Notes: generated by a model from the letters alone, not told the origin. A DNA stretch of 64,000 nucleotides from Onstottus_B arcticum (GCA_038040485.1 JBBPIE010000015.1:1-64000); one strand, 5' to 3'; positions 45,336 to 54,498 are shown, numbered from the stretch's first letter. Made by a program: numbers and translations.

Positions 45336-46442
45336 TTAGGGCGCTCGACCGAGTACGTCAAGATACAACGCCTCGATCTGATCAATCACCTGTTCCCGAC
45401 CAAACCGTGAATACACATCGCGCTGACCTTGAACGGCAAGTCGTTCTCGCAGAGGCGGGTCGGACACCAGCCACAGCAGCTTGTCGGTCAACGCATGAAC
45501 ATCGCGCGGCGCGCACAACAAGCCGTTCTGATTGTCCCTTATGATCCCGGCTATGCCTCCCACGTTCGACCCAAGCACCGCGCGCCGCGCAGCAAGCGCC
45601 TCGATCGTTACAAGCGAGAACCCCTCGTCCCACGACGGAACGACTACCACGTCGACGGCAGCTAACAGGTCTGGAATATTCTGCACGTGACCCAGAAACT
45701 TCAACTTCGCGGCCAGTCCCACCGACTCCGCGATTCTGGCAAGTTGCGCAGTGAATGGCTTTCCGGCTGCGCTCTCTTCGCCTGCCAGCACGAACTCGAC
45801 ATCCGGCCGCATCTGCGCCACTCGCGCCGCCGCGCGCACAAACTCTTCCTGGCCTTTCGCCTCAGCGAGCTGGCCAATGCATGCGACCACGATGTTGCCT
45901 CGCAAGCCGAACATCGCGCGCGCGCCGTCACGTTCGATGTGCTGGAACCTTGCTGGATCGATCCAATTGGGGATCGTGCGAACGCGGCCGGGCGGCAACT
46001 GAAGCCGTTCAAGCACCGACTCCCGCACGCTGTCGGAAACGGCGATGACTGCCGCGACGTCGCCCAACAGCCATCGATAGATCGCGCTTCGATTCAGCGG
46101 AAGATAGTGATGACGCGTCAGTACGAGCTTTGCTGCCGCGGCTTGCCGGCACGCGAGCGCGGCAACCAGGTAGTCTCTTCCAACGTGAGCGTGAACGATG
46201 TCGATCTCGTGCGCCTTGATCACCTCGGTCATCGCGCGCGCCGACTGCACATCGAGCGAGTTCCTGAGCGGCATCTCATGCCACTCGGCGAGTACTCCCG
46301 AGAGCGGCTCACGCAACGGACTGTCGGGTCGCACTGCGAGATGAATCGTGTGCCCGCGACTCGCAAGCGCGCGCACCAGGTCTGCGACGTGAACTTCCCC
46401 GCCGCCCATCTCATCAGCCGAGCATACCTGGAGAATCTTCAT
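45336..46442 (-). CDS. Glycosyltransferase family 4 (GT-B fold)
   Basis: 368 residues. It opens MKILQVCSADEMGGGEVHVA with the glycine-rich acceptor motif and has the donor half IGQLAEAKGQEEFVRAAARV, PSWDEGFSLVTIEALAARRA and VGGIAGIIRDNQNGLLCAPR. It is a soluble or peripheral enzyme. Sugar specificity is unknown. It faces the GT2 gene 8 bases away, so the two may serve the same lipopolysaccharide or glycolipid pathway. Confidence 0.9.
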   Translation of the reverse strand: MKILQVCSADEMGGGEVHVADLVRALASRGHTIHLAVRPDSPLREPLSGVLAEWHEMPLRNSLDVQSARAMTEVIKAHEIDIVHAHVGRDYLVAALACRQAAAAKLVLTRHHYLPLNRSAIYRWLLGDVAAVIAVSDSVRESVLERLQLPPGRVRTIPNWIDPARFQHIERDGARAMFGLRGNIVVACIGQLAEAKGQEEFVRAAARVAQMRPDVEFVLAGEESAAGKPFTAQLARIAESVGLAAKLKFLGHVQNIPDLLAAVDVVVVPSWDEGFSLVTIEALAARRAVLGSNVGGIAGIIRDNQNGLLCAPRDVHALTDKLLWLVSDPPLRERLAVQGQRDVYSRFGREQVIDQIEALYLDVLGRAP

Positions 46443-46527
46443 TCGAGGCCGTTCACATTTGGCTCAAGCCGGAAGTAGCAACGACGTAGCACTTCGCCTG
46501 TTGGTGTACTCTAAACGATGACGAAGC

Positions 46528-46556
46528 TTGACAATACGCGGGCGCGCCAATTTAAT
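46528..46556 (+). promoter_or_regulatory. Putative sigma-70 promoter for prepilin peptidase
   Basis: TTGACA at 46528-46533, a 17-base spacer and TTTAAT at 46551-46556 match the -35 and -10 consensus closely (6/6 and 5/6). It is about 100 bases upstream of the prepilin peptidase ATG. Confidence 0.55.
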
Positions 46557-46654
46557 CCAGATGATCGACAGCAGCAATCGAGCGAAGTGGTTGGCAGACC
46601 ACTCGCTTGCGCCCCGGCTTACATCACGAGCCGATCGCAACAAGAAAGGTGTTG

Positions 46655-47497
46655 ATGGAACATCTCCCGGGCTACTTTTTCGGCGGGGCTCTCTTTGTGT
46701 TCGGGCTGATCATCGGCAGCTTTCTGAATGTCGTGATCTACCGATTGCCAAAGCGTGAGTCGATCGTGTTTCCCGGTTCGCATTGTCCTGCCTGCAACGC
46801 TGAGATCAAGCCGTACGACAATATCCCCGTCTTGAGTTACGTGATCCTCGGCGGGCGCTGCCGAAGCTGCGCAGTTCGGATCTCAGCGGTCTATCCGGCG
46901 GTGGAGTTGCTGGTCGGCGTGTTGTACCTGCTGTGCTTCTTGCGTGACGGGCTCAGCTTGAATCTTCTCGCGGACGTGGTATTTGTCTCCTTGATCGTTC
47001 CGCTTGTGTTCATCGACTTGCATCACAAACTCCTTCCGGATCGAATCACTTATCCCGGGTTCGCGGTGCTGCTTGTGCTGCGCTTGCTCGCGCCTGATCC
47101 GTGGATACTCGCGCACACGCCGCGCTGGTTCGGCTTGGAGCGGGGGCCGGACTGGGCAGTGGCTTTGCTGGGCGCAGTCTTAGGCGCCGCGGTAGGCGCT
47201 GGAAGCTTGTGGCTGGTGCGCGAGGTTTACTTTCGGCTTCGCAAAGTAGAAGGCATGGGGCTCGGCGATGTGAAGATGATGCTGATGGCCGGAGCATTTC
47301 TCGGGTGGCAACTTACGTTGTTGACGATCTTTCTAGGCTCGCTGCTTGGTTCGATAATCGGCCTTCTGATGATCGGGCTTCGTGGTGGTAATATGCGGAT
47401 GGCGATTCCGTTTGGCGTGTTTCTGGGGCCGGCGGCGATCATTGCGCTGTATATCGGACCAGCCTTTGTCGAATGGTACGCGGGGATGTACAGGTAG
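46655..47497 (+). CDS. pilD: Prepilin peptidase / leader peptidase PilD (A24)
   Basis: 280 residues from the ATG at 46655 with AAAGG 9 bases ahead. An N-terminal membrane helix (FFGGALFVFGLIIGSFLNVV) is followed by the cytoplasmic zinc-like motifs CPAC and CRSC (near residues 43 and 69) and IYRLPKRESIVFPGSHCPAC, characteristic of type IV prepilin peptidases. The two catalytic Asp sites are VFIDLHHKLLPDRI and MGLGDVKMMLMAG. It cleaves and N-methylates type IV pilin or type II secretion pseudopilin leaders. No pil or gsp gene is adjacent, as is usual for stand-alone pilD. Confidence 0.93.
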   Translation: MEHLPGYFFGGALFVFGLIIGSFLNVVIYRLPKRESIVFPGSHCPACNAEIKPYDNIPVLSYVILGGRCRSCAVRISAVYPAVELLVGVLYLLCFLRDGLSLNLLADVVFVSLIVPLVFIDLHHKLLPDRITYPGFAVLLVLRLLAPDPWILAHTPRWFGLERGPDWAVALLGAVLGAAVGAGSLWLVREVYFRLRKVEGMGLGDVKMMLMAGAFLGWQLTLLTIFLGSLLGSIIGLLMIGLRGGNMRMAIPFGVFLGPAAIIALYIGPAFVEWYAGMYR

Positions 47498-47587
47498 CGG
47501 CTGAGGCGCAAACGCAAAGACGGCGCGGGCTCTCACCAGGTTGCTCCAGAGATTGCAAGCGCTAAGGCTTGCCGACAGGTGAAACCA

Positions 47588-49294
47588 ATGACTAAACGAG
47601 TTTCAACGATAGCGGTGTTGATCCTTCTGGTGACGACTTTTGTTCGCGTCGCGCCGCAAGCTGCCTCACGCGAACCGGTTCGAGCACCGCGCGGAATGGT
47701 CGCTTCAACAAGTGAGCTCGCCTCGCGAGTGGGCGCCGACGTGATGAAGCGCGGCGGCAATGCGATTGATGCAGCAGTCGCGGTCGGGTTGGCGCTCGCT
47801 GTGACGTGGCCTTCGGCGGGTAATCTAGGCGGCGGCGGGTTTATGATGATTCGCCGCGCGAACGGCGACACCGAAGTCATCGACTATCGCGAGCGCGCGC
47901 CGCTGGCCGCGACTCGCGAGATGTATCTCGACAAGGACGGCAACGTCGTCAAAGGCGCGTCCACCGTCGGCTACAAAGCGGCCGGTGTGCCGGGAACGGT
48001 CGCGGGCTTGGCGCTCGCGCTCAAACGGCACGGCAAGTTGAAATGGGCCGAAGTCGTCGAGCCCGCGCGAAGACTTGCCGCAGAAGGCTTTGTGCTCAAC
48101 TATCACACCGCTCGCAGCCTGGGTTTTGCCGAGAAGCTTCTCTCACAGTTCGAAGACAGCAAGCGAATCTTTTTGCGCGACGGCGTTCTCTACAAGGAAG
48201 GCGAACGCTTCGTACAACCCGAACTGGCCGCGGCCCTCGAGCGAATCAAGACTCAAGGCCCGCGCGAGTTCTACGAGGGCAAGACAGCAAAGATGATCGT
48301 CGAAGACATGAAGGCCAACGGTGGGCTGATGACTGAGCGGGACTTGAAGGAATACGAACCGACGGTTCGCAAACCGCTCAAGGGCATGTATCGCGGCTAC
48401 GAGATCGTGACGATGCCGCCTCCTTCGTCGGGAGGAGTCGCGCTACTCGAGATGCTCAACGTTCTCGAACACTACAACCTGGCTGAGTTGACGCCAGGCT
48501 CTTCGGACGCGGCTCACTTGATCGTCGAGGCACAGCGTCGCGCGTTTGCCGACCGTGCTGAGTTCCTCGGCGATACCGACTTCGTGAAAGTCCCCGTTGA
48601 AGGGTTGATCTCGAAGAAGTACGCCGCCGAGCTTGCGAAAGGCATCGACCTGGAACACGCAACTCCCAGCGATAAGATCAAGGCCGGCAAACCTTCAGGC
48701 TACGAATCGACCGAGACGACTCACTTCTCGGTGATTGACGAAGAAGGCAACGTCGTCACGAACACTTACACCTTGAACGGTGGCTACGGATGCGGCGCAA
48801 CGGCGCGTGGAACCGGGATGCTGCTCAACAACGAGATGGACGACTTTACGTCAAAGCCCGGAGTGCCCAACGCGTATGGATTGCTTCAGAGCGAGAACAA
48901 CTCGATCGCGCCTCGCAAGCGGCCACTCTCCGCGATGACTCCGACCATTGTGTTGAAGGACGGCCAGTTTGTCTTCGCGGTTGGAAGTCCTGGCGGGCCG
49001 ACGATCATCAACACCGTGCTTCAAGTGGTCGTGAACGTGATCGACTTCGGGATGAACATCCAGCAGGCGATCGACTTCCCTCGCGTGCATCATCAGTGGA
49101 TGCCGGATCGAATTCAGTGGGAACCTTACGGTTTGAACAAAGATACTCGAGCGGCGCTTGAGAAGCGCGGGCAGGTGTTTGCCGAGAAGCCGGGCTACAT
49201 TGGCGATGCGCAAGGCGTGATGATCGAAGCAAAGACCGGAATGCGTCTCGGGGCGTCTGATCCGAGGCTGGGTGGTGTCCCGGTTGGGTATTAG
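47588..49294 (+). CDS. ggt: Gamma-glutamyltransferase
   Basis: 568 residues from the ATG at 47588 with a signal peptide (STIAVLILLVTTFVRVAPQ). The N-terminal chain has MVASTSELASRVGADVMKRG and GNLGGGGFMMI. The catalytic Thr, which becomes the new N-terminus after autoprocessing, is in ESTETTHFSVIDEEGNVV near residue 378. Ser-Ser-like oxyanion and binding residues follow (NNEMDDFTSKPGVPN, VGSPGGPTIINTVLQVV). It is a periplasmic enzyme degrading glutathione or gamma-glutamyl peptides. It is a single gene, unrelated to its neighbours. Confidence 0.94.
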   Translation: MTKRVSTIAVLILLVTTFVRVAPQAASREPVRAPRGMVASTSELASRVGADVMKRGGNAIDAAVAVGLALAVTWPSAGNLGGGGFMMIRRANGDTEVIDYRERAPLAATREMYLDKDGNVVKGASTVGYKAAGVPGTVAGLALALKRHGKLKWAEVVEPARRLAAEGFVLNYHTARSLGFAEKLLSQFEDSKRIFLRDGVLYKEGERFVQPELAAALERIKTQGPREFYEGKTAKMIVEDMKANGGLMTERDLKEYEPTVRKPLKGMYRGYEIVTMPPPSSGGVALLEMLNVLEHYNLAELTPGSSDAAHLIVEAQRRAFADRAEFLGDTDFVKVPVEGLISKKYAAELAKGIDLEHATPSDKIKAGKPSGYESTETTHFSVIDEEGNVVTNTYTLNGGYGCGATARGTGMLLNNEMDDFTSKPGVPNAYGLLQSENNSIAPRKRPLSAMTPTIVLKDGQFVFAVGSPGGPTIINTVLQVVVNVIDFGMNIQQAIDFPRVHHQWMPDRIQWEPYGLNKDTRAALEKRGQVFAEKPGYIGDAQGVMIEAKTGMRLGASDPRLGGVPVGY

Positions 49295-49366
49295 GCATAC
49301 TCGATCAACGCTGTCGAAAGTTGTTAGAAGGGTGAACCTACGCGACTACTAATAGGAAAATAAGCT

Positions 49367-49531
49367 ATGGCAACCAAAAAGACATCTGGAAACACGAAGC
49401 ACGACGTTGTGCAGGTAAGGAACCCTCGAACGGGTCGCTATGTGAAAATTGATCGTTCCGCAGGAAGAATAGTCGATCATAAGAAGAGTGCCGGTCCGTA
49501 CAAGAATATTCCAGTTGCGAGGAAACGCTAG
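49367..49531 (+). CDS. Small basic protein of a two-gene module
   Basis: A 54-residue protein (start MATKKTSGNTKH) with many Lys and Arg, ending RNPRTGRYVKID ... AGRIVDHKKSAGPYKNIPVA RKR. The stop codon TAG overlaps the GTG start of the next gene by one base (TAGTG), so the two must be translationally linked. The composition suggests a nucleic-acid or acidic-partner binder. I recognise no named family, though the pattern NPRTGRYVKID is distinctive enough to search. A weak purine stretch (AATAGGAAAATAAG) precedes the ATG. It could be an antitoxin-like or accessory partner of the next protein. Confidence 0.65.
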   Translation: MATKKTSGNTKHDVVQVRNPRTGRYVKIDRSAGRIVDHKKSAGPYKNIPVARKR

Positions 49532-50172
49532 TGATCATCTATAGCCCCATGGATGGGGATGCCCTCACGAGCCCGATTCCTAGCAATCCGCGCGACTGCT
49601 TCTTGATGACGCGCTTGGGCAAGCCAGTTCCTAGGGGAATAAACGAAATTCGCAGGTCAATCACTGCTGTGTGTAACAAAGCGAATTACAAAGTAATTGA
49701 CGCAAGTTCTCGGGTTACTGGCCGAGACTTCTTGCTGAAAATCTGGCGGCTTATTGCTTCAACGCCTTTATCGGTAGGAATCTGTCACGAAGAAATCCCG
49801 CCGAAGACGCAAGCAAATATCTACTATGAGCTTGGCATCGCCCAAGCGCTTGGGAAAGAGTCCATAATCGTCAAATCTCCAGGCGCAGAGACTCCAAGCG
49901 ATTTTGTGCGCACCGAACATATTGAGTTTGATGCTCGGTTCTCAACAACTTTCGCTGATTATCTTGAATCGCTGGTCCAGCAGGCGAGCCACTATGAGTT
50001 AGTTGCAGATCAGCTTGATCGAAATCCTATTCTCGCCCTCGACTATTTGAAGCGGGCGTTTCTAATCACTGGAGATGAGCAGCTTCGCAATAAAGCCCAA
50101 CAGTTGCTTAACGAGCCGGGCTTGAATTCAAGAGCAAAGAACAGTGTCGAACTCCTCGCGGCCACCTTCTGA
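49531..50172 (+). CDS. TIR/nucleoside-deoxyribosyltransferase-like protein with helical C-terminus
   Basis: 213 residues starting at GTG 49531. Residues about 35-150 resemble a TIR-like or nucleoside 2-deoxyribosyltransferase-like Rossmann domain: VIDASSRVTGRDFLLKI, STPLSVGICHEEIPPKTQ and ANIYYELGIAQALGKESIIV, where a conserved Glu in a YYELG context and a GK stretch are typical. The C-terminal 60 residues form helical pairs (ILALDYLKRAFLITGDEQLR) like a TPR. There is no signal or membrane segment. The stop-start overlap with the 54-residue gene indicates one operon. A role in NAD or nucleotide cleavage for defence or in toxin-antitoxin function is a hypothesis; alternatively a regulatory nucleotide-binding protein. 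Confidence 0.55.
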   Translation: MIIYSPMDGDALTSPIPSNPRDCFLMTRLGKPVPRGINEIRRSITAVCNKANYKVIDASSRVTGRDFLLKIWRLIASTPLSVGICHEEIPPKTQANIYYELGIAQALGKESIIVKSPGAETPSDFVRTEHIEFDARFSTTFADYLESLVQQASHYELVADQLDRNPILALDYLKRAFLITGDEQLRNKAQQLLNEPGLNSRAKNSVELLAATF

Positions 50173-50216
50173 GCTGATCGCCGCGTTTAAGGGTGCGCAG
50201 CGTTGAGGAGGCGTCA

Positions 50217-50387
50217 ATGAATTTCATCGTCGAGTTGGAAGAAGAGGAAGACGGACGCTGGATCGCAGAGGTCGTCGAGATTCCTGGAGCTCTAGCCTAC
50301 GGCGGAACACAAGAAGAAGCGACGGCGAAAGCAGAAACCCTCGCGCGAATTGCGAAGCGCACTGGCCTCACACCAATTGACTTGTAG
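50217..50387 (+). CDS. HicB-like antitoxin-type protein
   Basis: 56 residues (start MNFIVELEEEEDGRW at 50217, preceded by GAGGAGG about 5 bases ahead). It has the HicB-like RNase-H-like partial fold: FIVELEEEEDGRWIAEVVEI, PGALAYGGTQEEATAKAETL, AKRTG. It lacks the C-terminal DNA-binding helix and no HicA toxin is next to it. It ends 9 bases before tyrS. Many such orphan HicB-like proteins are regulators rather than true antitoxins. Confidence 0.7.
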   Translation: MNFIVELEEEEDGRWIAEVVEIPGALAYGGTQEEATAKAETLARIAKRTGLTPIDL

Positions 50388-50396
50388 ACCTCAACG

Positions 50397-51608
50397 ATGA
50401 CGATAGACGAACAACTAGCACTACTTCGAAAAGGAACCGTCGACTGCGTCCCGGAAGACGAACTCAAGCGCAAGCTCGAGAACTCTGCGCGCACCGGCAA
50501 GCCTCTGCGCGTCAAAGCCGGATTCGATCCGACCGCGCCTGACATTCATCTCGGCCACACCGTGCTCATCAGAAAGATGCGTCACTTCCAGCAGCTCGGA
50601 CATCAAGTCATTTTTCTGATCGGCTCGTTCACCGGGATGATCGGCGATCCGTCCGGGCGTTCCGCAACAAGACCTGCGCTCACCCGCGAACAGATCGCGG
50701 AAAACGCCGAGACCTACAAGCAACAGATCTTCAAGCTGCTTGACCCGGACCGCACAGAAATCAGATTCAACGACGAGTGGTTTTCAAAGTTCGACGCCTA
50801 TGAACTCATAAACCTCGCTGGAAAAGCGACCATTGCGCAGTTGCTGGAGCGCGACGACTTCAAAAAGCGCTTTCAGTCTCAAGCGCCTATCAGCCTTCAT
50901 GAGTTGTTGTACGCGCTTGCACAAGGTTATGACTCGGTTGCGCTCGAAGCCGATGTCGAGCTCGGCGGCACCGATCAGAAGTTCAACCTGTTGATGGCGC
51001 GCCAGGTCCAGCAAGCCTACGGAGTCAAGTACCCTCAACTCATCATGACTACTCCGCTACTCGAAGGCCTCGACGGTGTGCAGAAGATGTCCAAGAGCCT
51101 AGGCAACTACATCGGCATCACCGAACCGCCCCGCGATATCTTTGGCAAAGTCATGTCCATCAGCGACGACTTGATGTGGCGTTACTATGAGCTGCTAACT
51201 GATCTCGCGCCTTCTGAGATCGAGCTGATGAAGCAAGCAGCGGCGAGCGGCGAGCGGCATCCGCGCGACCTAAAAGCCGAACTCGGTCGCCGAATAGTCG
51301 CTGACTTTTACTCGGAGGCCGACGCTCAAGAAGCCAGCGACGAGTTTGACCGGATGTTCCGGGAGCACCAGACCCCCGAAAACGTGTCAGTGGTCAAACT
51401 GCCCATCGGTGAAACACGCCTGACGACTATCCTGTCTGAGAATCAACTAGCCGAATCAATCTCCGACGCGCAACGGAAGATCCGGGACAGAGGTGTCAGA
51501 TTGAACGGGCAAGTGGTGACCGACCTCGCCCTTCGGCTTGGCTCCGAACGCGGTGACGCCTTAATTCAAGTCGGCAAGCGCAAGTTCTTGCGTGTGTCTT
51601 TCGAGTAA
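50397..51608 (+). CDS. tyrS: Tyrosyl-tRNA synthetase
   Basis: 403 residues. Class I signatures: HLGH in GFDPTAPDIHLGHTVLIRK near residue 45, and KMSKS in GVQKMSKSLGNYIGI near residue 232, plus the tyrosine pocket residues in the central Rossmann domain. A C-terminal S4-like RNA-binding segment is present (ISDAQRKIRDRGVRLNGQVV). It charges tRNA-Tyr in the cytoplasm. It sits directly after the HicB-like gene and starts ATG at 50397. Confidence 0.96.
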   Translation: MTIDEQLALLRKGTVDCVPEDELKRKLENSARTGKPLRVKAGFDPTAPDIHLGHTVLIRKMRHFQQLGHQVIFLIGSFTGMIGDPSGRSATRPALTREQIAENAETYKQQIFKLLDPDRTEIRFNDEWFSKFDAYELINLAGKATIAQLLERDDFKKRFQSQAPISLHELLYALAQGYDSVALEADVELGGTDQKFNLLMARQVQQAYGVKYPQLIMTTPLLEGLDGVQKMSKSLGNYIGITEPPRDIFGKVMSISDDLMWRYYELLTDLAPSEIELMKQAAASGERHPRDLKAELGRRIVADFYSEADAQEASDEFDRMFREHQTPENVSVVKLPIGETRLTTILSENQLAESISDAQRKIRDRGVRLNGQVVTDLALRLGSERGDALIQVGKRKFLRVSFE

Positions 51609-51632
51609 GCCGCCGGGTTCAGGTCGGCTCAG

Positions 51633-52364
51633 CTACAGCTCAGCTAGCGTCTTGATCAGATCCTTTGCAAGCACCGGCGCAAGGTCGTCGTGCTTCAGGT
51701 AACAGTAGACCGGCACTGTCTGGCTGGAAATCCAACGACCCCAGTCTTGCATCTCTTCCGGTGAGTACGCGCCCTTTCGAAGCCGCATGTAAACAAACGA
51801 GCCTGTCACTTCACGAGGCGGGTCGGTGCCCTTGCCGTCCTCTTCCTTTTCGACTACCGCAAACGCAGTGTCGTGCTTGCGCAACAGATCGAATAACTCG
51901 GCATCGAACCACGAGTCGTGACGGAACTCGAATGCGAGCTTCGCCTGCGATGCGAACTTCGAAAGAAAGTCTTCGAGCACGGCGATGTCTTTCTTGAAGT
52001 TCGGTGGAAGCTGCACGAGTATCGGTCCGAGTTTCTCTTTCAAACCCGCGGCGCTGGTTAGAAAGAAACTCATTTCGTCATCCACGTTTTTCAAGCGCTT
52101 GAAATGAGTGATTCGCTGGCTGAGCTTCAAGGTGAACGAGAAGGTATCGGGTACTTCGGCGTACCAGCCTTCGGTGAGCTTCAACGTCGGCATACGATAG
52201 AACGTGTTGTTGATTTCAGTAGTCGGGAAGTGCCCGGCATAGAAAGCCAGGTACTTCTTTGCGGGAAGGTCCGCGGGGTAGAAGCTTCCCTTCCACTCCT
52301 TGTAAGCGAACCCCGAAGTGCCGATGAGGATTCGAGGTGGCTCGGTGTTTTGTGCGTTCTTCAT
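51633..52364 (-). CDS. DUF72 domain-containing protein
   Basis: 243 residues from the Met at 52364 (MKNAQNTEPPRIL). A TIM-barrel-like protein of the DUF72/YecE family: IGTSGFAYKEWKGSFYPADL near residue 12, FPTTEINNTFYRMPTL, and VQLPPNFKKDIAVLEDFLSK. Longer starts would translate the repeat at 52469-52549 and are rejected. Its enzymatic activity is not established. Convergent with tyrS, 24 bases apart. Confidence 0.88.
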   Translation of the reverse strand: MKNAQNTEPPRILIGTSGFAYKEWKGSFYPADLPAKKYLAFYAGHFPTTEINNTFYRMPTLKLTEGWYAEVPDTFSFTLKLSQRITHFKRLKNVDDEMSFFLTSAAGLKEKLGPILVQLPPNFKKDIAVLEDFLSKFASQAKLAFEFRHDSWFDAELFDLLRKHDTAFAVVEKEEDGKGTDPPREVTGSFVYMRLRKGAYSPEEMQDWGRWISSQTVPVYCYLKHDDLAPVLAKDLIKTLAEL

Positions 52365-52649
52365 GGTTGCATGCTCGTTTGATTGAACGCGGGGATGATA
52401 GCGGCGAGGCGAGGAGAATTCAACGGCGTCTCGACCCGCGCGATGGGCTTTGAAGACGAACTGCTCTCTAACCGCAGAGTCGCAGAGACGCCGAGGTTCC
52501 GGAGAGAGTCTCTGCGTTCGGCTCTGCGTCTCAGCGTCTCGGCGGTTAGTAGACCTCACGCGGTAACCAGACTCGGAGTCCTACACGCCACCGCACGTGT
52601 TAGAATCAGACTCGCAACGTAGCACGATCAAACTTCGTACATTCGACTG
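52365..52649. other. Intergenic region holding a CTAACCGCAGAGACGC repeat
   Basis: About 285 bases between two divergent genes. The centre is a large inverted repeat (52469-52549, listed separately). The remaining sequence on each side should hold the promoters of the DUF72 gene and the UbiB-like gene; none is assigned with confidence. Confidence 0.5.
52469..52549. repeat. Inverted repeat of the AACCGCAGAGACGC family
   Basis: Left arm TAACCGCAGAGTCGCAGAG... (52469-52496) and right arm (52521-52549) ending CTCGGCGGTTAG are reverse complements with a few mismatches and a 24-base loop. It is the first of four family members (others at 60251, 60764, 62076). Confidence 0.85.
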
Positions 52650-54191
52650 ATGGACAAGCCAACCCTCAAGCTCGTCGAAGCTCCGCAGATAGAGCCGCCG
52701 CGCGCAGCGCTCGCAACACAAGCCCCAATCCATCCCGAACGACTCGCTCAATCCGAGCCTCCAGCGCCAAGACCAGGCCTCGGGCTGCGAGGCTACATGC
52801 GGCTGTGGCGGGTAGTGTTTACGTTCTCGTTGTTCGCGCTTCGCGTTCTCATCAACTCGCGAACTTGGCTCAAGAGCAAGACCCCGCAGATCGAACTTCG
52901 ACGCCGCGAAGGCGAAGCTCTTCGACAAAAACTCCTGGCCCTCGGGCCGACGTTCATCAAGACCGGACAGACTCTCGCGACTCGCGCCGACGTGCTGCCC
53001 GTCGAATACATTCAGGAACTATCCAAGCTCCAGGACGAAGTGCCTCCCTTCCCCGCCGCCGAAGCTCGCGCCATTCTCGAAGACGAGCTTCACGCGAAGA
53101 TCGAAGACCTGTTCAGGGATTTCGACGACGTGCCGATCGCGGCGGCAAGCCTTGGCCAGGTTCATCGCGCGACGCTTCGAACCGGACAAGTAGTCGCCGT
53201 CAAGATTCAACGGCCGAACATCGCCGGCAAGATCGACTTTGACATAAGCGTCTTGAGGCGGATCGCGCGGCGTCTTGAACGCTATCCAAATATTATTCGC
53301 GGCGCGGACTGGCAAGGCACTCTTGATGAGTTTCAACGCACGATTCACGAGGAGATGGACTACGAGGCGGAGGCGCGCAACGCCGAGACATTCCGCGAGA
53401 ACTTCGCCAAGTGGAAAGAAGTCTACGTCCCGCGCATCTATCAAATCTTCTCGACGCGCCGAGTGATCGTGATGGAGTTCATCGACGGGTTGAAGGTGAC
53501 TGATACCGACCAGCTCTCAGCGCTCGGTCAGAACCCTCACGAGGTGGTCAAGCTGCTGGCGCGGACTTATCTGAAGCAGCTTCTTGAAGACGGTTTCTTT
53601 CACGCCGATCCTCATCCGGGCAACATGCGAGTGATGGCGGACGGCCGGCTGGCGTTCTTCGACTTCGGGATGGTGGGCCGGTTGTCGATGGAGCTTCAGT
53701 CGAACCTGATCAACGCGTTCTTTCACGTTGTCGAACACGACGTGCACGGCTTGGTCGAGGACATGGTCAGGCTCGGCTTTATCGAGCTGTCACCCGAAGA
53801 AGAGACCCGCTTCAAGCCGATCATCGAATCGCTGTTCGACCGCTACTTGAGCCTTCGCTTGGGCGACGTGAAGTTCAAAGAGCTGATCTTCGACCTTGCG
53901 CACGTGATCTACGAGTTCCCGTTCCACATCCCTGCCAGCTTCACTTATATAGTCCGGGCGATGATGACGCTTGAAGGCATCGGGACTCAGGTGGATCCGA
54001 ACTTCAACTTCTTCGAAGTCGCGCGTCCTTACGCCAAGCGGTTCATGTTCCGACGCGAAGGCCGCTACTTGCGAGGGCTGATTGTGGATCGGATAGTCAA
54101 CGGCGAAACCGGCAACATCGAATGGGCCAAGGTATGGAAACTCGCGAAGATGGCTTTTAAGTATTATGCGAAAGGCGAGAACAAGTTATAG
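52650..54191 (+). CDS. ABC1/UbiB (AarF) family protein kinase-like ATPase
   Basis: 513 residues. Family motifs: GPTFIKTGQTLATRADVLP (KxGQ motif near residue 104), AASLGQVHRATLRTGQVVAV with the Ala-rich loop, and EEMDYEAEARNAE (ExD motif), followed by DGFFHADPHPGNMRVMADGR and LAFFDFGMVGRLSMELQ. In bacteria UbiB-like proteins assist coenzyme Q or other lipid quinone synthesis, with ATPase activity and membrane attachment. It is the gene immediately before the putative cassette array; it is upstream of it and on the same strand but looks like a normal chromosomal gene. Confidence 0.92.
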   Translation: MDKPTLKLVEAPQIEPPRAALATQAPIHPERLAQSEPPAPRPGLGLRGYMRLWRVVFTFSLFALRVLINSRTWLKSKTPQIELRRREGEALRQKLLALGPTFIKTGQTLATRADVLPVEYIQELSKLQDEVPPFPAAEARAILEDELHAKIEDLFRDFDDVPIAAASLGQVHRATLRTGQVVAVKIQRPNIAGKIDFDISVLRRIARRLERYPNIIRGADWQGTLDEFQRTIHEEMDYEAEARNAETFRENFAKWKEVYVPRIYQIFSTRRVIVMEFIDGLKVTDTDQLSALGQNPHEVVKLLARTYLKQLLEDGFFHADPHPGNMRVMADGRLAFFDFGMVGRLSMELQSNLINAFFHVVEHDVHGLVEDMVRLGFIELSPEEETRFKPIIESLFDRYLSLRLGDVKFKELIFDLAHVIYEFPFHIPASFTYIVRAMMTLEGIGTQVDPNFNFFEVARPYAKRFMFRREGRYLRGLIVDRIVNGETGNIEWAKVWKLAKMAFKYYAKGENKL

Positions 54192-54336
54192 ATAGCCAAT
54201 CCAAGTCATCCGCAGTATTCCTTTGCCATTTTTGCTGACGAATGTGACTTCGCCTGAACGAAGCGTTCGGTCTAATATGGAGACTGGAGCGGCCGCCAAG
54301 TTAATAGAGAAATCGTATTCTCAGAAGTTAGGTTGA
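54192..54336 (+). other. Boundary between UbiB-like gene and cassette-like region
   Basis: The UbiB gene ends at 54191. The stretch up to 54333 holds the first attC-like site (54270-54333). No gene is supported here. The sequence is noticeably more AT-rich than the upstream gene. Confidence 0.5.
54270..54333 (+). other. Putative integron attC-like site 1
   Basis: GTCTAAT (54270-54276) resembles the R'' box RYYYAAC and GTTAGGT (54327-54333) matches the R' core GTTRRRY; they are partly complementary. GGAGA (54280-54284) and TTCTC (54318-54322) can pair as inner L boxes. It precedes the open frame of the first cassette-like gene. There is no integrase gene in the window, so this would be a cassette array without its integrase. 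Confidence 0.4.
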
Positions 54337-54498
54337 AGTGATCACACGACGCCAAACCCACAGAAAGTTGTTGAACACCTTCTCCAGCTGCTTGGTGGCC
54401 GTGAAAAGGCATCTCAGACATTCCAAGATGATCATCGGTTCCTCGCCAGCTGCTGGGATCAGGACACGGAACGAATAGGTCGCATTCTACGAGCGCAC

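Noticed and set aside
50217..50387. Complete HicAB toxin-antitoxin system
   Set aside because: Only the HicB-like half is present. There is no HicA gene beside it; the next gene is tyrS.
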